From assembly GCA_963924555.1 (NCBI GenBank), contig OZ004590.1:3628501-3692500 (forward strand): 64,000 bases of DNA. Direction: 5' to 3'. This DNA is from Crambe crambe (taxonomy: Eukaryota; Porifera; Demospongiae; Poecilosclerida; Crambeidae). Below the pieces are notes generated by a model that was not told the DNA's origin, ran no database searches, and saw only the letters and a list, made by a program, of their open reading frames with translations. The position numbers were made by a program, and so were the translations under genes. Shown here one piece after another: positions 11,001 to 20,499 of this stretch (position 1 is its first letter; each line of letters opens with the position of its first letter).

Positions 11001-14000
11001 GTAAAAACATGATGGTACGCATGCGTTGATATGATTGTTGAACTCTGACTCATTGCTGTCAATCTTATCACTCTGTAAGCTTACTTAAGTTTATTCTGCT
11101 TGCTAGATGATCAGCTTAATGGATAAACATTTGTTGTAGAAGCAAGCCACTGAAGTAGCTAGCTAGCAGCTGAGGGTGGTTGATCATAAGTAGGTGTGGT
11201 TTTTTGGAAATTTTTTGCACGTGCTTATGCATGCAATATTAATTAACTATAGCCAAGCACCCCCCTAGCTTGAATTATAGATATGCCACTGCTTTTTTCT
11301 CCAGTACGTGGTGTTATTACAAGACCTGTAGTGAATATCATATCACCTTCATTTATGGCTTCCTCCCCATCCTTCACTCTGGCTGGTGATACTGAAGGAG
11401 GTCCTCCTGAAAATTATACTTGGACAAGAAATGGTGCACCCATCACTAATGGTGGCTCATTCAGCATTTCCATTGGAGTAAATGGAGCGACTGACCCGAA
11501 TGCATATGTTAATAGTCGCTATCGGAGCACACTGACTGTGACTGGGATACTACCTGGAGTGTACCAATACTCTGTCTCCAATAGAGCCACACCCAACACT
11601 CTCACCTCCAATATCAATATAGAAGGTCAGTATTGATGTTGAACAACATGATTTGATTATAATAACCAAAGTCTAGACTAGGTTATATCAGCAGTAGCAT
11701 TGACCAGTCATATACACTTGTACAGCTATTACATGAAATGAAAAAAAGATGTAGGGATGACCACTGCTCAAAAAAGTAAGGAACAAGAAGGATGGAAATG
11801 GGATCAATCTTTGTTCTGTATATCCAGCCATCCCTTATACGTACATTACTGCACTATAATCTGAAGCTACCTGACGTATATGTAGAGATTGTTGGCTGGA
11901 TATACAGAACAAAGATTGATTCCATTTCCATCCTTCTTGTTTCCTTACTTTTTTGAGCAGTGGTCATCCCTACATCTTTTCTCATTTCACGAAATGCTTT
12001 TTCCCTTATGTACAGGTGCAGCTCCTACTAACCTTATGGCCAAACAGAATGGGATCAATAGTGTGCTAGTCTCCTGGACTCCACCATCACCTCCACCTAG
12101 TATGGGGTACCAGATAAAAGTTAACTCAACAGACTTCAGTGCTGCTAATTCGTCTGCAACTTCACTCACTATATCACTACAGCCAGGTGTGCACAGTATT
12201 CATATGAGGGGCCTTTCCCAGCACTATCCTAGTGATGATTTAGTGGGACCAGTGGAGGTCACTGTGAAAGGTAAAAGTGCTATGCATAGACTCTCCAGAC
12301 ACTTTATCTTGTAAAATTTAATGAATTTATACCATGAATAGATTTTCTAATGCCAACTGTCACTTCATCATTATTAACTAACACATCAATCAACATATCC
12401 TGGTCCCAACCTGACGGTAGCCTTGCAGCAGGTTACTACAACGTATCAATACAGCGTAGTGATCAACAATTCTGTCCCATGACTCTGGATAAAAAAACGA
12501 TGAACATTAATGTTACCTCTGTGAATTTCTCCAACCTTTTTGGATCTAGTACCTACTCTGTCATGATCACTGCCAAGGCATATAATAATTCCAGGACATC
12601 AACTTACAATTTCAGCACACCTTTAGCTGGTAAGTCTCTGGGTGATCAATGTAAGCCCGTACGCTTATTATTAGTGGAGGAAAATGCTGCATGTCATAAT
12701 CACGTAATATGGAAGATAATTATGTATAATTATATGTGTGCAGTTCAAGTGGCAGAATATAAGTGTATGCATGAACTCATCCAGGAATGAGTAGCTGGCT
12801 GATAATTTATATGAATAGAGAGAGCAGTTAAATACAGTGGGACTGGTTGCTTTATGGAATGTCTCATAGAAGAAACAATATCTGAAAAAGGGTTGTGCAT
12901 TGCCGTTATCTTGTTGTTTGAACTTATTTACTACAAGAGGAACCATGCAAGGGTCTAGGAAGGACAGTCCAATCAGGTTATAGTGAAGTCTTAGGAAATG
13001 TGTTCCTTGGGAATTGTGGCAATAGGAGTCCTCATCCTTGGGCTGTACCCTCAAACTCTAAATAATGCAGGCAGCAATCCAAAAATCTTGCTGTGCCATA
13101 ATAACTCTCAAAAGAAGATTAATAGGCTAGATACACTTTTATACACTTTGTTTTAGGTATTCACTTGGAATCAAGAAGTAAATGAGATAATTATGACTTT
13201 GTGTTATGGAATAGAGCATTATAAAAGACCTCAGTACACAATATTAGTTATCTGATGGTTCTTCAAATTAAGTCAAGTGCCAAGTATTTTAAGTAAAAAT
13301 TTTAATCCAAAATATACAGCCCCCACTGGATCTCCTCAGGATATTGACTATATGGTGACTGCTAGAAGTATCAGTGTGTCCTGGAATGAGACTGAGTGCA
13401 TTGAACGTAATGGGATGATCACCAATTACACTGTGGAGTTCTCATCATTGGGAAGGAGTGTAACTTCTGGTATGCTGATGGTGAATGAAAGGAGATTCAC
13501 TGCTAGTGGACTCACTCCTTTCACTAACTACACCTTCCGAGTAGCTGGAGTCAATAGCATTGGTACTGGACCACTCTCTAATGTGACCACTATTCAGACA
13601 AATGAAGACAGTATGTTAATTCAAAGTTTGTGTTATATATTATTTATTATCAGATTCTCTAATTTTCATAGCCCCTGGACCTGTGCTGAATCTTTCAAAT
13701 CAAACAAAGTTCACTTTCATACACCTCACTTGGGCTCACCCTGCTAATCCTAATGGAATCATCTTAGGATATGAAATTGCTTACACAGTTAATGGCAGTG
13801 CTCCTGTGGCAGTGAATGAAACAAGGACTACCATGTATACCATCTCACACCTAACTCCACAAACTAGAGTTTTTGTTTTAGTCAGAGCGTACACTAGTGT
13901 AGGTCCAGGAGAACCTTCTAATCCAATTAATCTGACTACACTTAGCCTGTATGGTATGCCATGTGAGTTCTATAGTTTCAAAAGCATGCCAATCAAATTA

Positions 14001-17000
14001 GCTATTTATGAGATCAATGAAGGTACATGTATTAGCTACCAGCCTATAGGGCATGACTAAAGTTTGAAAGATGGAGTGTAGGAGTAAGGAAATAGAATGT
14101 CATGCAGTAATTGCTTATAACTACTTCTTCATGAATGTGGCCCCTTGTCTAAAATTTAGTTTGGTTTGGACATATAGATTTTCACCCTGCCTTAAACTTG
14201 GTAATGCTGTATACATCACTCCCTACACCCTGAAGTAAATGTATAGACTGGGAAATGAAGAGGAATGTAATTACTGTTGCCTGTCCACTAAAACAATCTA
14301 GGTGGCCAATTGATAATTGATACCTTCTGCTGCAGTATTATGCTTCAGCACAACTTGTGGAGTACCTGATTGTTCATTGATAGCTTGACTTCTCTCACTT
14401 TATTTTAAAGTATGATGTATGTACTTTATAGCTATGGTGATGAATATTGAGGTTGAGAATATCAATGGTACTTCAGTCAGAGTGTCATGGGATGGAGTTA
14501 ACATTACAGAAATAACTGGCTACATAGTTTACTACAGTGTTGATGGACAACTTGGTGGACAGATGAACATCACAGTTCCCAAAAATGAAACCTCAGTAGT
14601 GATTGGTAATTTGATGATTTACAATCTGTACCACTTTCAAGTTGTAGCCATAGTGGAGGAAAGAGGTAAGCTTATCATGGGACAGAGATCCATGGAAATC
14701 GCTTTGATACCAACAGAAACACCCACTTCAGGTATGTAACTTTGTCTTTTCATTAATTTTACAAAGAATTCTTTTATGAGTAGCTACTATTTATACTGGT
14801 CATTAGATTCCTCTGCGGCTGTAATAGCTGGAGGAATAATAGCAGCCATTGCTGTCATGGCCATCATAGTCGTGATCATCTTACTGGTGTTGTGGTCACA
14901 AAGGTAAAATGAATAGCTAATAATAATAATTATGATCTATTTTTCTATTTTCAATTCAGGAAGCATCGTGCTCCTGTTAAGAAGTCTGATGTGGATACTA
15001 TACGTTATGGAGTCCTGCTGAATAATAAAAGGCCTTCAGATTCAGATTCAGGTATGTATCTCATTTTTATTTGATGATGTGTTTACAGCAGGTTCACTTC
15101 AGTCAGCATGGCCTTAAGTGGCAAGTATATAGTTTTCCCTAACTAATGACACACTCTCATGAATCTCTAATGATACTGATTCAAAGCCAAGATTGGCTCA
15201 TTGTTCTTTCGACTGTTCTCTCAGAGCCTTTGATTGAGGAGTTTCCTGAGGACACTAAAGCCATTGAAGGCAGGGGAGTCTTCTTTAAGGTGGTTGTGAG
15301 CGGGAAACCAGTCCCCTCTATTGCTTGGTTCCACGACAAGAGTGAAATCATGTCAAACTATTCTGTGGAGATTAAAGAAGATGGCACTCTCTCCATTCCG
15401 AGTGTTGAGAAGAAGCATGGAGGGATTTACAAGATGGTGGCCAAGAACAGTGTAGGGAGTGTTGAGCAGCAAGTAAAGCTACATGTCACTATGGAGGGGG
15501 AGGAGATTGCAGATGAGAGAAAAATCATGGAGTTTTCTCCCATCCCTATGGCAGAGTTCGGGGACTATGTGGTCTTGAATCACAATAACCAGAACCAAGG
15601 ATTCAGGGATATATTCCAGGTACTAGCTGTTGTAGGGAATGCTATTATAATATCACTACAATACTATTACAACTGGTAATTAGGCCCTGGAGAGTGGTGA
15701 CGGGTACTCCAAGAGTGTGGGACTGAGTCCAGAATACAAAAAGCTCAACAGATTTGCAAATATCACTGTCTGTAAGTTGCAAACTTCCATCAAAATAGCT
15801 AACTATTGCCACAAGTAATTCTCCTTTTATCTGTACCTTTCCAGATGATCACAACAGGATTTTGTTGAATCCCATTTCTGGTCATGATGACTGCAAGGGA
15901 GAGTTTGTGAATGCATGCTACATTGATGTGAGTTGACGTTTTTTTTTCTCATGCATACAAGAGAAAACATAGGTTCTTTTTTGGTATGATGTAGAAGTCT
16001 GCATGAGAAATCCCCTTTCCACTTGCTAATCCTATCATTTTAATGGTTTAGATAGCTCATAGCTAATTGTAAGGATGCATGTACAATAAAAAATTCTTCT
16101 TCACTTCAGGGATATTTGATTCAAAAGAAATTCATTGCCACTCAAGGTATTGTTGTCATAGTAGGATATCCATGATTGACATATAGTTATCTCCTACTGA
16201 TCTTACAACAACCATGCACAATTATGTCCTATAAGTATAATCATAGAAAATCAAAGTTATCAGAGAGTAACACCACTGGTTCTAGTCCAATCATACATTA
16301 ATTCAATTATTATTTTATTATCATTATTAAGTTATTTATTTAATCATGCAAGATGTTGAATGTTATGTGTACCTATTTCAGGTCCCATTCCAAAGACTCT
16401 TGTTGATTTTTGGAGGTTGATCTGGCAGGAGAAACCCCCCACCATTGTCATGGTGACCAACTTGGAGGAAGGGAGCAAGAAGAAGTGTGAGCAGTATTGG
16501 CCAGAGACTGGGAGCACCAATTATGGTCCCTTCAAGGTCACCATCACTGAAAGTCAGAAATTTGCTGACTACTGCATTAGGACATTACAAGTTGCAGTAA
16601 GTAGAGAAATATTACATGGAGATAGTATCCAGACCTCTATAAGGCAACACAGTAGATAGCTACATATAAATTTAACTAGGGAAGACAGAATCCAATGAGC
16701 AGCAGTGAGTGAGGTTATAAATCTACTTGTGTGCTACCTTGAATGATTTTAATTGTCCTCTCATTCAGCTTGAAGGAAGTAACAGTCCTCACAAGCTGAG
16801 GCAATTTCATTTCACTGCCTGGCCAGATCACGGAGTCCCTGATTATGCCTCACCCATGCTGGGCTTTTATGGGAGAATATGTTCTTCCCACAACCCTCAG
16901 AGAGGTCCCATCCTTGTCCACTGCAGGTCAGATTATAAACAATAAAGCAATAACATTTCAAATACTATTGGTTATCTGAAAACTCATTGTATGTATGCAC

Positions 17001-20000
17001 TAATAACACATGCAGTGCTGGAGTTGGACGTACTGGTACTTTTATCTGCATTGACTATGTCCTGGAGCAGATCAAGAAGGAGAATGTAGTGGACATAGCA
17101 GGAGCCATCAACAAGATGAGACATCAACGCATGAAGATGGTTCAAACACCAGTTAGTTTATTAATGATTTATCACTTCTTGGGGTAAATAAATTGGCTAT
17201 TTCAGGCAAAGATGATAATGAAATTTGGATTAATGATAGCTACTTACTGTATTACTATTTCATGAAAGTAATTAATTCATGTTATGACATGAAAATTTCC
17301 CAATTTAGGTATATAACTACTTTCTATCAAGATTTTTCTCTCCATTGATTATGACTGCATGTGCCACATAAATGCTATAATCACATCACAGGAGCAACTG
17401 ATTTTCCTCCATGATGCTATTCTGGAGTCGGTGACATGTGGGAACACACAAATCACTGCTGCTGACCTCCGTATGGTGATAGGGAAGTGTGGGAAAGTGG
17501 ATCCCTCTACTGGTGTCACACACTTCCAGTCACAGTTCAATGTGAGTGCAGTCCTTCAGGTCGTAGTAAAGCCTGCCCTATTTTGACACTAAGCCCATTT
17601 TAATCTGTGTGCTGAAACTTTCAGGTCCAGCCAGAAATATTGCTAATTATTTTTTAATGTGGAACTATTTATTTCCAATTGCACGTGTCCACTTTACTGA
17701 CTCGTTATATCAGTCAGTAGCTATTGTGTCTGTGTCTGCATAGATTCTGGAGAAGGTGTCCCCCAAGGCTAGTGAAGTCTTATGTACTGAAGCTAGGAAA
17801 TATCCTGACCGAAACCGAAGGAGTGATTATTTGCCATGTGAGTTAAACTATTAGTCTTCACTAGTAAGTTATATGCCCACTCACAAAATTAATTCGATCT
17901 GACACTGAGAGGATATATGTTCTCTACATCTATAGAGTCATAGGATACCTAAAACCATCCCAGCAATAGTAATCCTCTATACAGAGAGCCTGACACCTGA
18001 CATTTTCCAGCCAATATTGGCATAGCTAATTATGTCTGGTCATTATTTGTTTGTAATTGTCAGGACAAGAATATTGGTCGAAATGTATGTATCCAGTTAA
18101 ATGTTAGGACAAACTATGTATGGACGTCATGTCCGGTAATATCATAAGCACTGTCTATGTACATGTACTTCATGTTACAGCTGATCGCTATCGTGTCATC
18201 CTGAATGACCATCCTAACTATGTCCATGCTGTATTTGCTCCTGTAAGTGAGACCTATTCATAACTGTTATGGTGTATCATTGAGTCGCATGCACATAATA
18301 ATGCTAACCTCTCTTTTATCATGATTGATAGGGTTACAAGCAGCAAAAGGCATTCATCATAGCCGAGGGGCCCATGGCATCCACTGCTAGAAACATGTTG
18401 AAGATCCTCTATGACAGGAAGTGTGGGGCTGTAGTCATGCTCTCTGACCTCATCGAGAATGGAGAAGTAAGATGCTTTCAAAAACATACAAACTTTTGCC
18501 ACTTTATAGTTTAAGTTTGAAGCAGAAAATGATATCATATTCAAGGTTCCAGGTTCCATTGTTTACCTTAAGAGAGGTAGAAGTACTTATTTAATAAAAA
18601 TGTACAGAGCCAGCAAATAAATGTCTGAGGGGTCCAATTTAGCTAAATGAGTGCAAAAGATTTCTTCTGGATAAAGATAGCTGTAAAATTTACTATTCCT
18701 ATCGCTCCTAGCACTCCTAATTTCAATATCAACACCCAACTTAAATCCCTGCTTCACTCCCCCTTGAGCAACAAGTGAGTCAAGTAACCCCTTACCTGTA
18801 CCCAACACGAACCACAGCGATATTACTACTTCACTCCTAGGCCTCCTAATTTTATGGGAAATACAAAGCCGAGTGGTCTATATGGACTGCCACGCACAAT
18901 GTTGACTGGCTTGTGCTATCAAAACTATAACTGATTCAGTGAAGTTATTGCATATGGTATAACTACAGTTGCTATACCATATTTCAGCAGTATAAACTGT
19001 AGGCAGTACCTTTGATGTATGGCTTCACCATGGTACAAGCATCTAATTTAAAATAATAACATTCACCATAGGAGACTAGTGTCAAGTACTGGCCAGCCTC
19101 TGGACAAGTCGGTCAGTTTGGGGAGTATACAGTGGACTTGATAAGTGAAGAGATCTTAGGAGGATTTACCATCAGGACACTCAGTATATTGGAGAAAAAG
19201 GTAGCTAGAATCATACCTTCATGCATATGAATTGATATACATAATGAAATCTTGCAGTCCAAAGTGGCACATCAAGTATCTCAATTCCACATCACCTGTT
19301 GGGATCCATCTGGACAATGCTCCAACCTCAAGAGTGTCGTGGATACTGTTGATGAGGTTGAAAAAATCCAGAGGAGAACTGGAAATAAACCCATACTCAT
19401 ACATTGCAGGTTAAATATTAAGGAAAAGAAGGGAAGAAAAAAGAGCCTCAAAGTTTTATCATTATTCATTGCAGTGACACAGTGATCAGGAGTGGGATGT
19501 TCTGTGCCATAGCCACCATCATTGATCGATGCAAAATAGAGGGAGTGGTGGATGTCTTCCAAGTGGTCAAGGCTCTCCGTGTCCAGAAACCTGGAGCTGT
19601 GCCTACTCTGGTAAATTTTATATTCGTTTGTGTTCTTAGCTTATCATGAAAGAAGGTATCCTAAATTCCACTAAATAACATTAATGACTCTAATAATAGT
19701 GATTCCGGAAGCTAGACATGCCCACATATAACTAGCTCTATCTCAAAGATCAATCAACACATGAACGCTTAACTCATATCCAGCAGCAGCTTAATAAATG
19801 TACTAACTACTCAAACACCAAATGAACCAGTGTGTTATGTTCACAGTTAGCGCCGTTGATTTTTAGTTCTATGGAGATTTATATGGGGAAAACGGTAAAT
19901 CTGTATAACATCTATGTGCTTCACCTGTTCCTTGGTTAACCCACACCAGCAGGTAGGCCTTGTTATAAGCTAGCTAATGATATCTAAACATCAAGCGCTT

Positions 20001-20211
20001 CTATAACCGTCAGGCTGCGCTGGCCGGCCAAAGTTTCAGGAAAAGTATGGCTTCCGGAATCGCTACTAATAAACAATAAATCCCTCCCTTCCTCCCTTCC
20101 TCCCTCCCTCCCTTTCTCCTCAATTTTCAGGCAAACTACCAGATGATATTTGATGCCACTCTAACCTTCTTGGACTCATTTGACACCTATGCTAACTTCC
20201 AGAATATGTGA
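1613..20211 (+). CDS. RPTP-A: receptor-type protein tyrosine phosphatase, 5' partial
   Basis: A multi-exon membrane receptor with a tyrosine phosphatase tail. Exons read from splice sites: 1613-2002, 2742-3065, 9995-10384, 11305-11625, 12016-12270, 12342-12629, 13320-13610, 13672-13953, 14432-14731, 14807-14903, 14960-15051, 15225-15619, 15684-15771, 15845-15927, 16110-16146, 16382-16596, 16769-16926, 17016-17151, 17392-17541, 17744-17837, 18181-18242, 18332-18466, 19072-19200, 19258-19409, 19475-19610, 20131-20211 (TGA). Phases agree throughout, giving about 1692 visible residues. Order: Ig1a, Ig2a, Ig1b, Ig2b, five FN3, TM, cytoplasmic Ig, PTP D1, PTP D2. The first exon starts in phase 1, so the signal-peptide exon should lie left of the window. 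No signal exon like those of B and C is visible between 3066 and 9994, so the two Ig pairs are joined here as one gene; a separate gene ending after 3065 is the alternative. Family knowledge: RPTPs dephosphorylate tyrosines of membrane-proximal signalling proteins. Confidence 0.85.
2742..3065 (+). CDS. RPTP-A exon: Ig2a, cysteine-less Ig-like domain
   Basis: A 108-codon symmetric phase-1 exon. It reads as an I-set-like Ig: a B-strand region FTLAGDTEGGPP, tryptophan in YTWTRNGAPI, then YRSTLTVTG and GVYQYSVSN, which takes the place of the usual YxCxAxN. The two positions normally holding the intradomain disulfide carry leucine/alanine-like and tyrosine residues, so no bridge can form. Variation between the four copies in this window is concentrated in the loop after IGVN and just before SRYRS. 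The preceding intron holds a C-rich low-complexity patch near 2540-2600. Confidence 0.85.
3738..4190 (-). mobile_element. Dispersed element with 57-codon ORF, copy 1
   Basis: Compared with RPTP-C (around 62155-62170: AAGTGAAATAAATACCACAATACC), the A intron has this block inserted between AAGTGAAAATAAA and TACCACAATACC. On the minus strand it starts with a 9-bp hairpin stem AGAGAGTGC/GCACTCTCT, carries the small ORF 3978-4151, and ends in the arm AAAGGCC...AAAGG shared with foldback elements at 27450 and 61260. Two more copies lie at 26905 and 60740. Confidence 0.6.
3978..4151 (-). CDS. Small ORF of dispersed element, copy 1 (57 aa)
   Basis: ATG to TAA, 58 codons. Starts MGVASLIRIIQTG, then a hydrophobic stretch LSVSLLFLLQ, then NFLHLENNAED and a Q/P-rich end. 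It is nearly the same protein as 26952-27125. I recognise no family. The hydrophobic N-terminal third could be a signal or membrane segment. Persistence of the frame in two copies is the main support; it could also be the end of a longer spliced ORF, since TTGCTACAG resembles a splice acceptor. Confidence 0.35.
   Translation of the reverse strand: MGVASLIRIIQTGLSVSLLFLLQTQLNFLHLENNAEDNDMTAQTPLEQRQQSAPAAV
4871..5010. mobile_element. Foldback element (GTTAGACAG termini)
   Basis: Arms GTTAGACAGCGAGACCAAGG... and ...CCGTTGGTCGAGCTGTCTAAC are imperfect inverted repeats over about 40 bp (TTAAGTTATTTAGACAC pairs with GTGTCTAAATAACTTAGA). The centre is a second near-perfect palindrome around GAGCGAAGCGAGGG. 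Related to 8612-8698. Confidence 0.7.
5527..5625. repeat. Short inverted and direct repeat
   Basis: CCTAACAGTAGGTTTTCTAA occurs twice in direct orientation and once inverted (TTAGAAAACCTACTGTTAGG), making a small foldback structure. Confidence 0.6.
5750..5945. repeat. Solo copy of the 230-bp hairpin/DR1 repeat
   Basis: Same order as the units at 34041-34960: AGAGAGTGC hairpin, AGGTCAAAGGTAA, CTGTATAAACTAAA, CTCTACAGGTTCTCAGAAGG and ATTCATTCACTAACATAAG. Confidence 0.6.
6044..6553. repeat. Three tandem copies of a 170-bp satellite
   Basis: Units start AGTGCTACTTCCAGG at 6044, 6214 and 6384, near-identical. Each ends in a run of GGAAT/GGAAC pentamers (GGAATGGAATGGAACGGACC) before CGGTTCCAGGCTACTATTCC. 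The near-identity suggests recent amplification. Confidence 0.85.
7140..7250. repeat. Foldback-type repeat fragment truncating the recombinase relic
   Basis: TTAACAGTTTCTGTGAAC, TGCCTTCAATAATAATCCCT and GTAGGGTTAGTCTGTACTTT match one arm of the foldback element at 27448-27703. It joins directly to the C-terminal end of the recombinase relic. Confidence 0.5.
7245..8510 (-). pseudogene. Crypton/DUF3504-type tyrosine recombinase-like gene, broken
   Basis: A frame from 8510 (MLRFFDKEGRDITEEF) runs to a TAG at 8205-8207 and continues in the same frame for 22 codons into MTNEQVVEARKMAVPKRIMQ and on to a TAA near 7518. The core (WLTRFVLEVRKMNGSEYPPN, DEEMK-like LDAEMKRLQSKG, YFALRSGDEHRNLR, YTEDISKN) resembles the DUF3504 domain of ZMYM/QRICH1-type proteins derived from Crypton tyrosine recombinases. 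After the TAA, PGGLKGRK and RCFVRLFKLY follow in frame; later a frameshift leads to MCEACGIEGFKTN, after which another repeat begins and the catalytic end is missing. Two in-frame stops, one frameshift and a truncation make it non-functional. Confidence 0.6.
8612..8698. mobile_element. Foldback element, short relative of 4871-5010
   Basis: ATCTAAGTTATTTAGAGACC pairs with GGTCTCTAAATAACTTAGAT around a central CAAG, with the same outer TTAGGCAACTTGACCAACGG / CTAGGTCTCGTTGTCTAAC ends. Confidence 0.65.
9995..10384 (+). CDS. RPTP-A exon: Ig1b, second copy of the N-terminal Ig domain
   Basis: A 130-codon phase-1 exon, same length as Ig1a. About 90 bp of upstream intron, including CCTTGGGTAAACTGA and ACATTTCCCTAGTA, are also shared with Ig1a, so exon plus flank were duplicated together. 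It begins TVTWRGNNITGIPTL, matching RPTP-C rather than Ig1a. Loop differences include HPGDG instead of WPGNG and SNEVDLTMRTY between DGR and HNG. Both cysteines and the tryptophan are present. Confidence 0.85.
10775..10865. repeat. Short inverted repeat
   Basis: CATACCCAGGCCCACTTT and AAAGTGGGCCTGGGTACG pair across a GC-rich loop. Confidence 0.6.
11305..11625 (+). CDS. RPTP-A exon: Ig2b, second cysteine-less Ig domain
   Basis: A 107-codon phase-1 exon, paralogous to 2742-3065 and differing mainly at the N-terminal strand (VNIISPSFMASSP) and in the loop GATDPNAYVNS. It again lacks the disulfide cysteines. It completes the second Ig pair, so A carries two pairs where B carries one. Confidence 0.85.
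11732..12010. mobile_element. Foldback MITE abutting an FN3 exon of RPTP-A
   Basis: Left arm from CATGAAATGAAAAAAAGATG and right arm ending CACGAAATGCTTTTTCCCTT are inverted repeats over about 130 bp (GTAGGGATGACCACTGCTC against GAGCAGTGGTCATCCCTAC; GGATATACAGAACAAAGATT). Copies occur at 48755, 51137 and 63647. The right terminus lies 5 bp from the acceptor AG at 12014-12015. RPTP-B lacks the element at this position. Confidence 0.75.
12016..14731 (+). CDS. RPTP-A exons: five fibronectin type III domains
   Basis: Five consecutive phase-1 exons, one FN3 each: 12016-12270, 12342-12629, 13320-13610, 13672-13953 and 14432-14731. FN3 hallmarks are a B-strand tryptophan (VLVSWTPP, INISWSQP, ISVSWNETE, IHLTWAHP, VRVSWDG), a tyrosine in the C strand (MGYQI, AGYYNV, TNYTVEF, LGYEIAY, TGYIVYY) and the tyrosine-corner region (STYSVMI, TNYTFRVAG, LYHFQVVA). 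Many N-x-S/T sequons fit an extracellular location. The first domain is short (85 codons) and the most degenerate. The acceptor of the first exon abuts a foldback element (11732-12010). Confidence 0.88.
14807..15051 (+). CDS. RPTP-A exons: transmembrane segment and juxtamembrane
   Basis: Exon 14807-14903 encodes a hydrophobic run of about 24 residues (AAVIAGGIIAAIAVMAIIVV, then IILLVLW) followed by the basic stop-transfer stretch SQRKHRAPVKK, completed in exon 14960-15051. The intron between them is phase 2, the first departure from the symmetric phase-1 pattern of the ectodomain. The juxtamembrane exon contains TIRYGVLL, which fits the loose ITIM pattern I-x-Y-x-x-L, and ends in a DSDS run. 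Confidence 0.9.
15225..15619 (+). CDS. RPTP-A exon: cytoplasmic I-set Ig domain lacking cysteines
   Basis: A 395-nt exon C-terminal to the transmembrane segment. It encodes an I-set Ig: PEDTKAIEGRGVFFKVVVSG, then KPVPSIAWFHD with the invariant tryptophan, DGTLSIPSVEKKHGGIYKMV and AKNSVGSVEQQVKLHV. Phe/Lys and Lys/Met stand where the two disulfide cysteines would be, as in intracellular Ig domains of titin/twitchin-type proteins. After the Ig, a linker of about 40 residues contains FGDYVVL and leads to D1. The topology is inferred from position after the only clear TM segment. An Ig between the TM and D1 is not an RPTP layout I know. Confidence 0.88.
15684..17837 (+). CDS. RPTP-A exons: catalytic phosphatase domain D1
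   Basis: Eight exons encode a complete PTP domain. Motifs in order: LNRFANITVYDHNRI (phosphotyrosine loop), NACYIDGYLIQKKFIATQGP, DFWRLIWQ, IVMVTNLEE and KCEQYWP, WPDHGVP (WPD loop with the general acid) in 16769-16926, HCSAGVGRTGT (P-loop with nucleophilic Cys and Arg) split across 16926/17016, and QTPEQLIF (Q-loop) split across 17151/17392. All core catalytic residues are present, so D1 should be active. The usual tyrosine of the phosphotyrosine loop (NRY) is phenylalanine (NRF). Confidence 0.92.
18181..20211 (+). CDS. RPTP-A exons: degenerate phosphatase domain D2 and C-terminus
   Basis: Six exons (18181-18242, 18332-18466, 19072-19200, 19258-19409, 19475-19610, 20131-20211) encode a second PTP-like domain ending in a TGA. 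The WPD loop reads CWDPSGQC, with D and P exchanged and a shortened loop. The P-loop reads HCSDTVIRSG: the CX5R spacing is kept but the glycine-rich AGVG core is lost. RPTP D2 domains are commonly regulatory rather than catalytic, and this one is predicted weak or inactive. The intron 18467-19071 contains a foldback-type repeat that is also present at the same place in RPTP-B. Confidence 0.88.
18646..18860. repeat. Foldback-type repeat in D2 intron of RPTP-A
   Basis: AATTTCAATATCAACACCCA, TTAAATCCCTGCTTCACTCC and GAGCAACAAGTGAGTCAAGT match 46545-46800 and, less closely, 541-925. Shared position in A and B dates it before their duplication. Confidence 0.6.
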
Positions 20212-20499
20212 TTAGTTCAAAGTATACATTGACAGCCAATTATTAGCTAGTTCTGTAGCTGTAGTTGACAGAATTTTTTTTTGGAAAAACTTTTTGCAAA
20301 ATGTACAGCAATCAAAAGGATAAGGTGAATCACAAGGTAGCAGCACACGGACTAATAAATTATAGAAACTTGTAGAAGGCAAAAGTAACGAGTCACACAG
20401 TGGCTATATAATAATGATAAAGTGATAGGTACTAACTGTAAAAATTCTTGCCTTCTGACCTGGTGGATCATTATTATATAACAACAGTACCTTCCTTTC

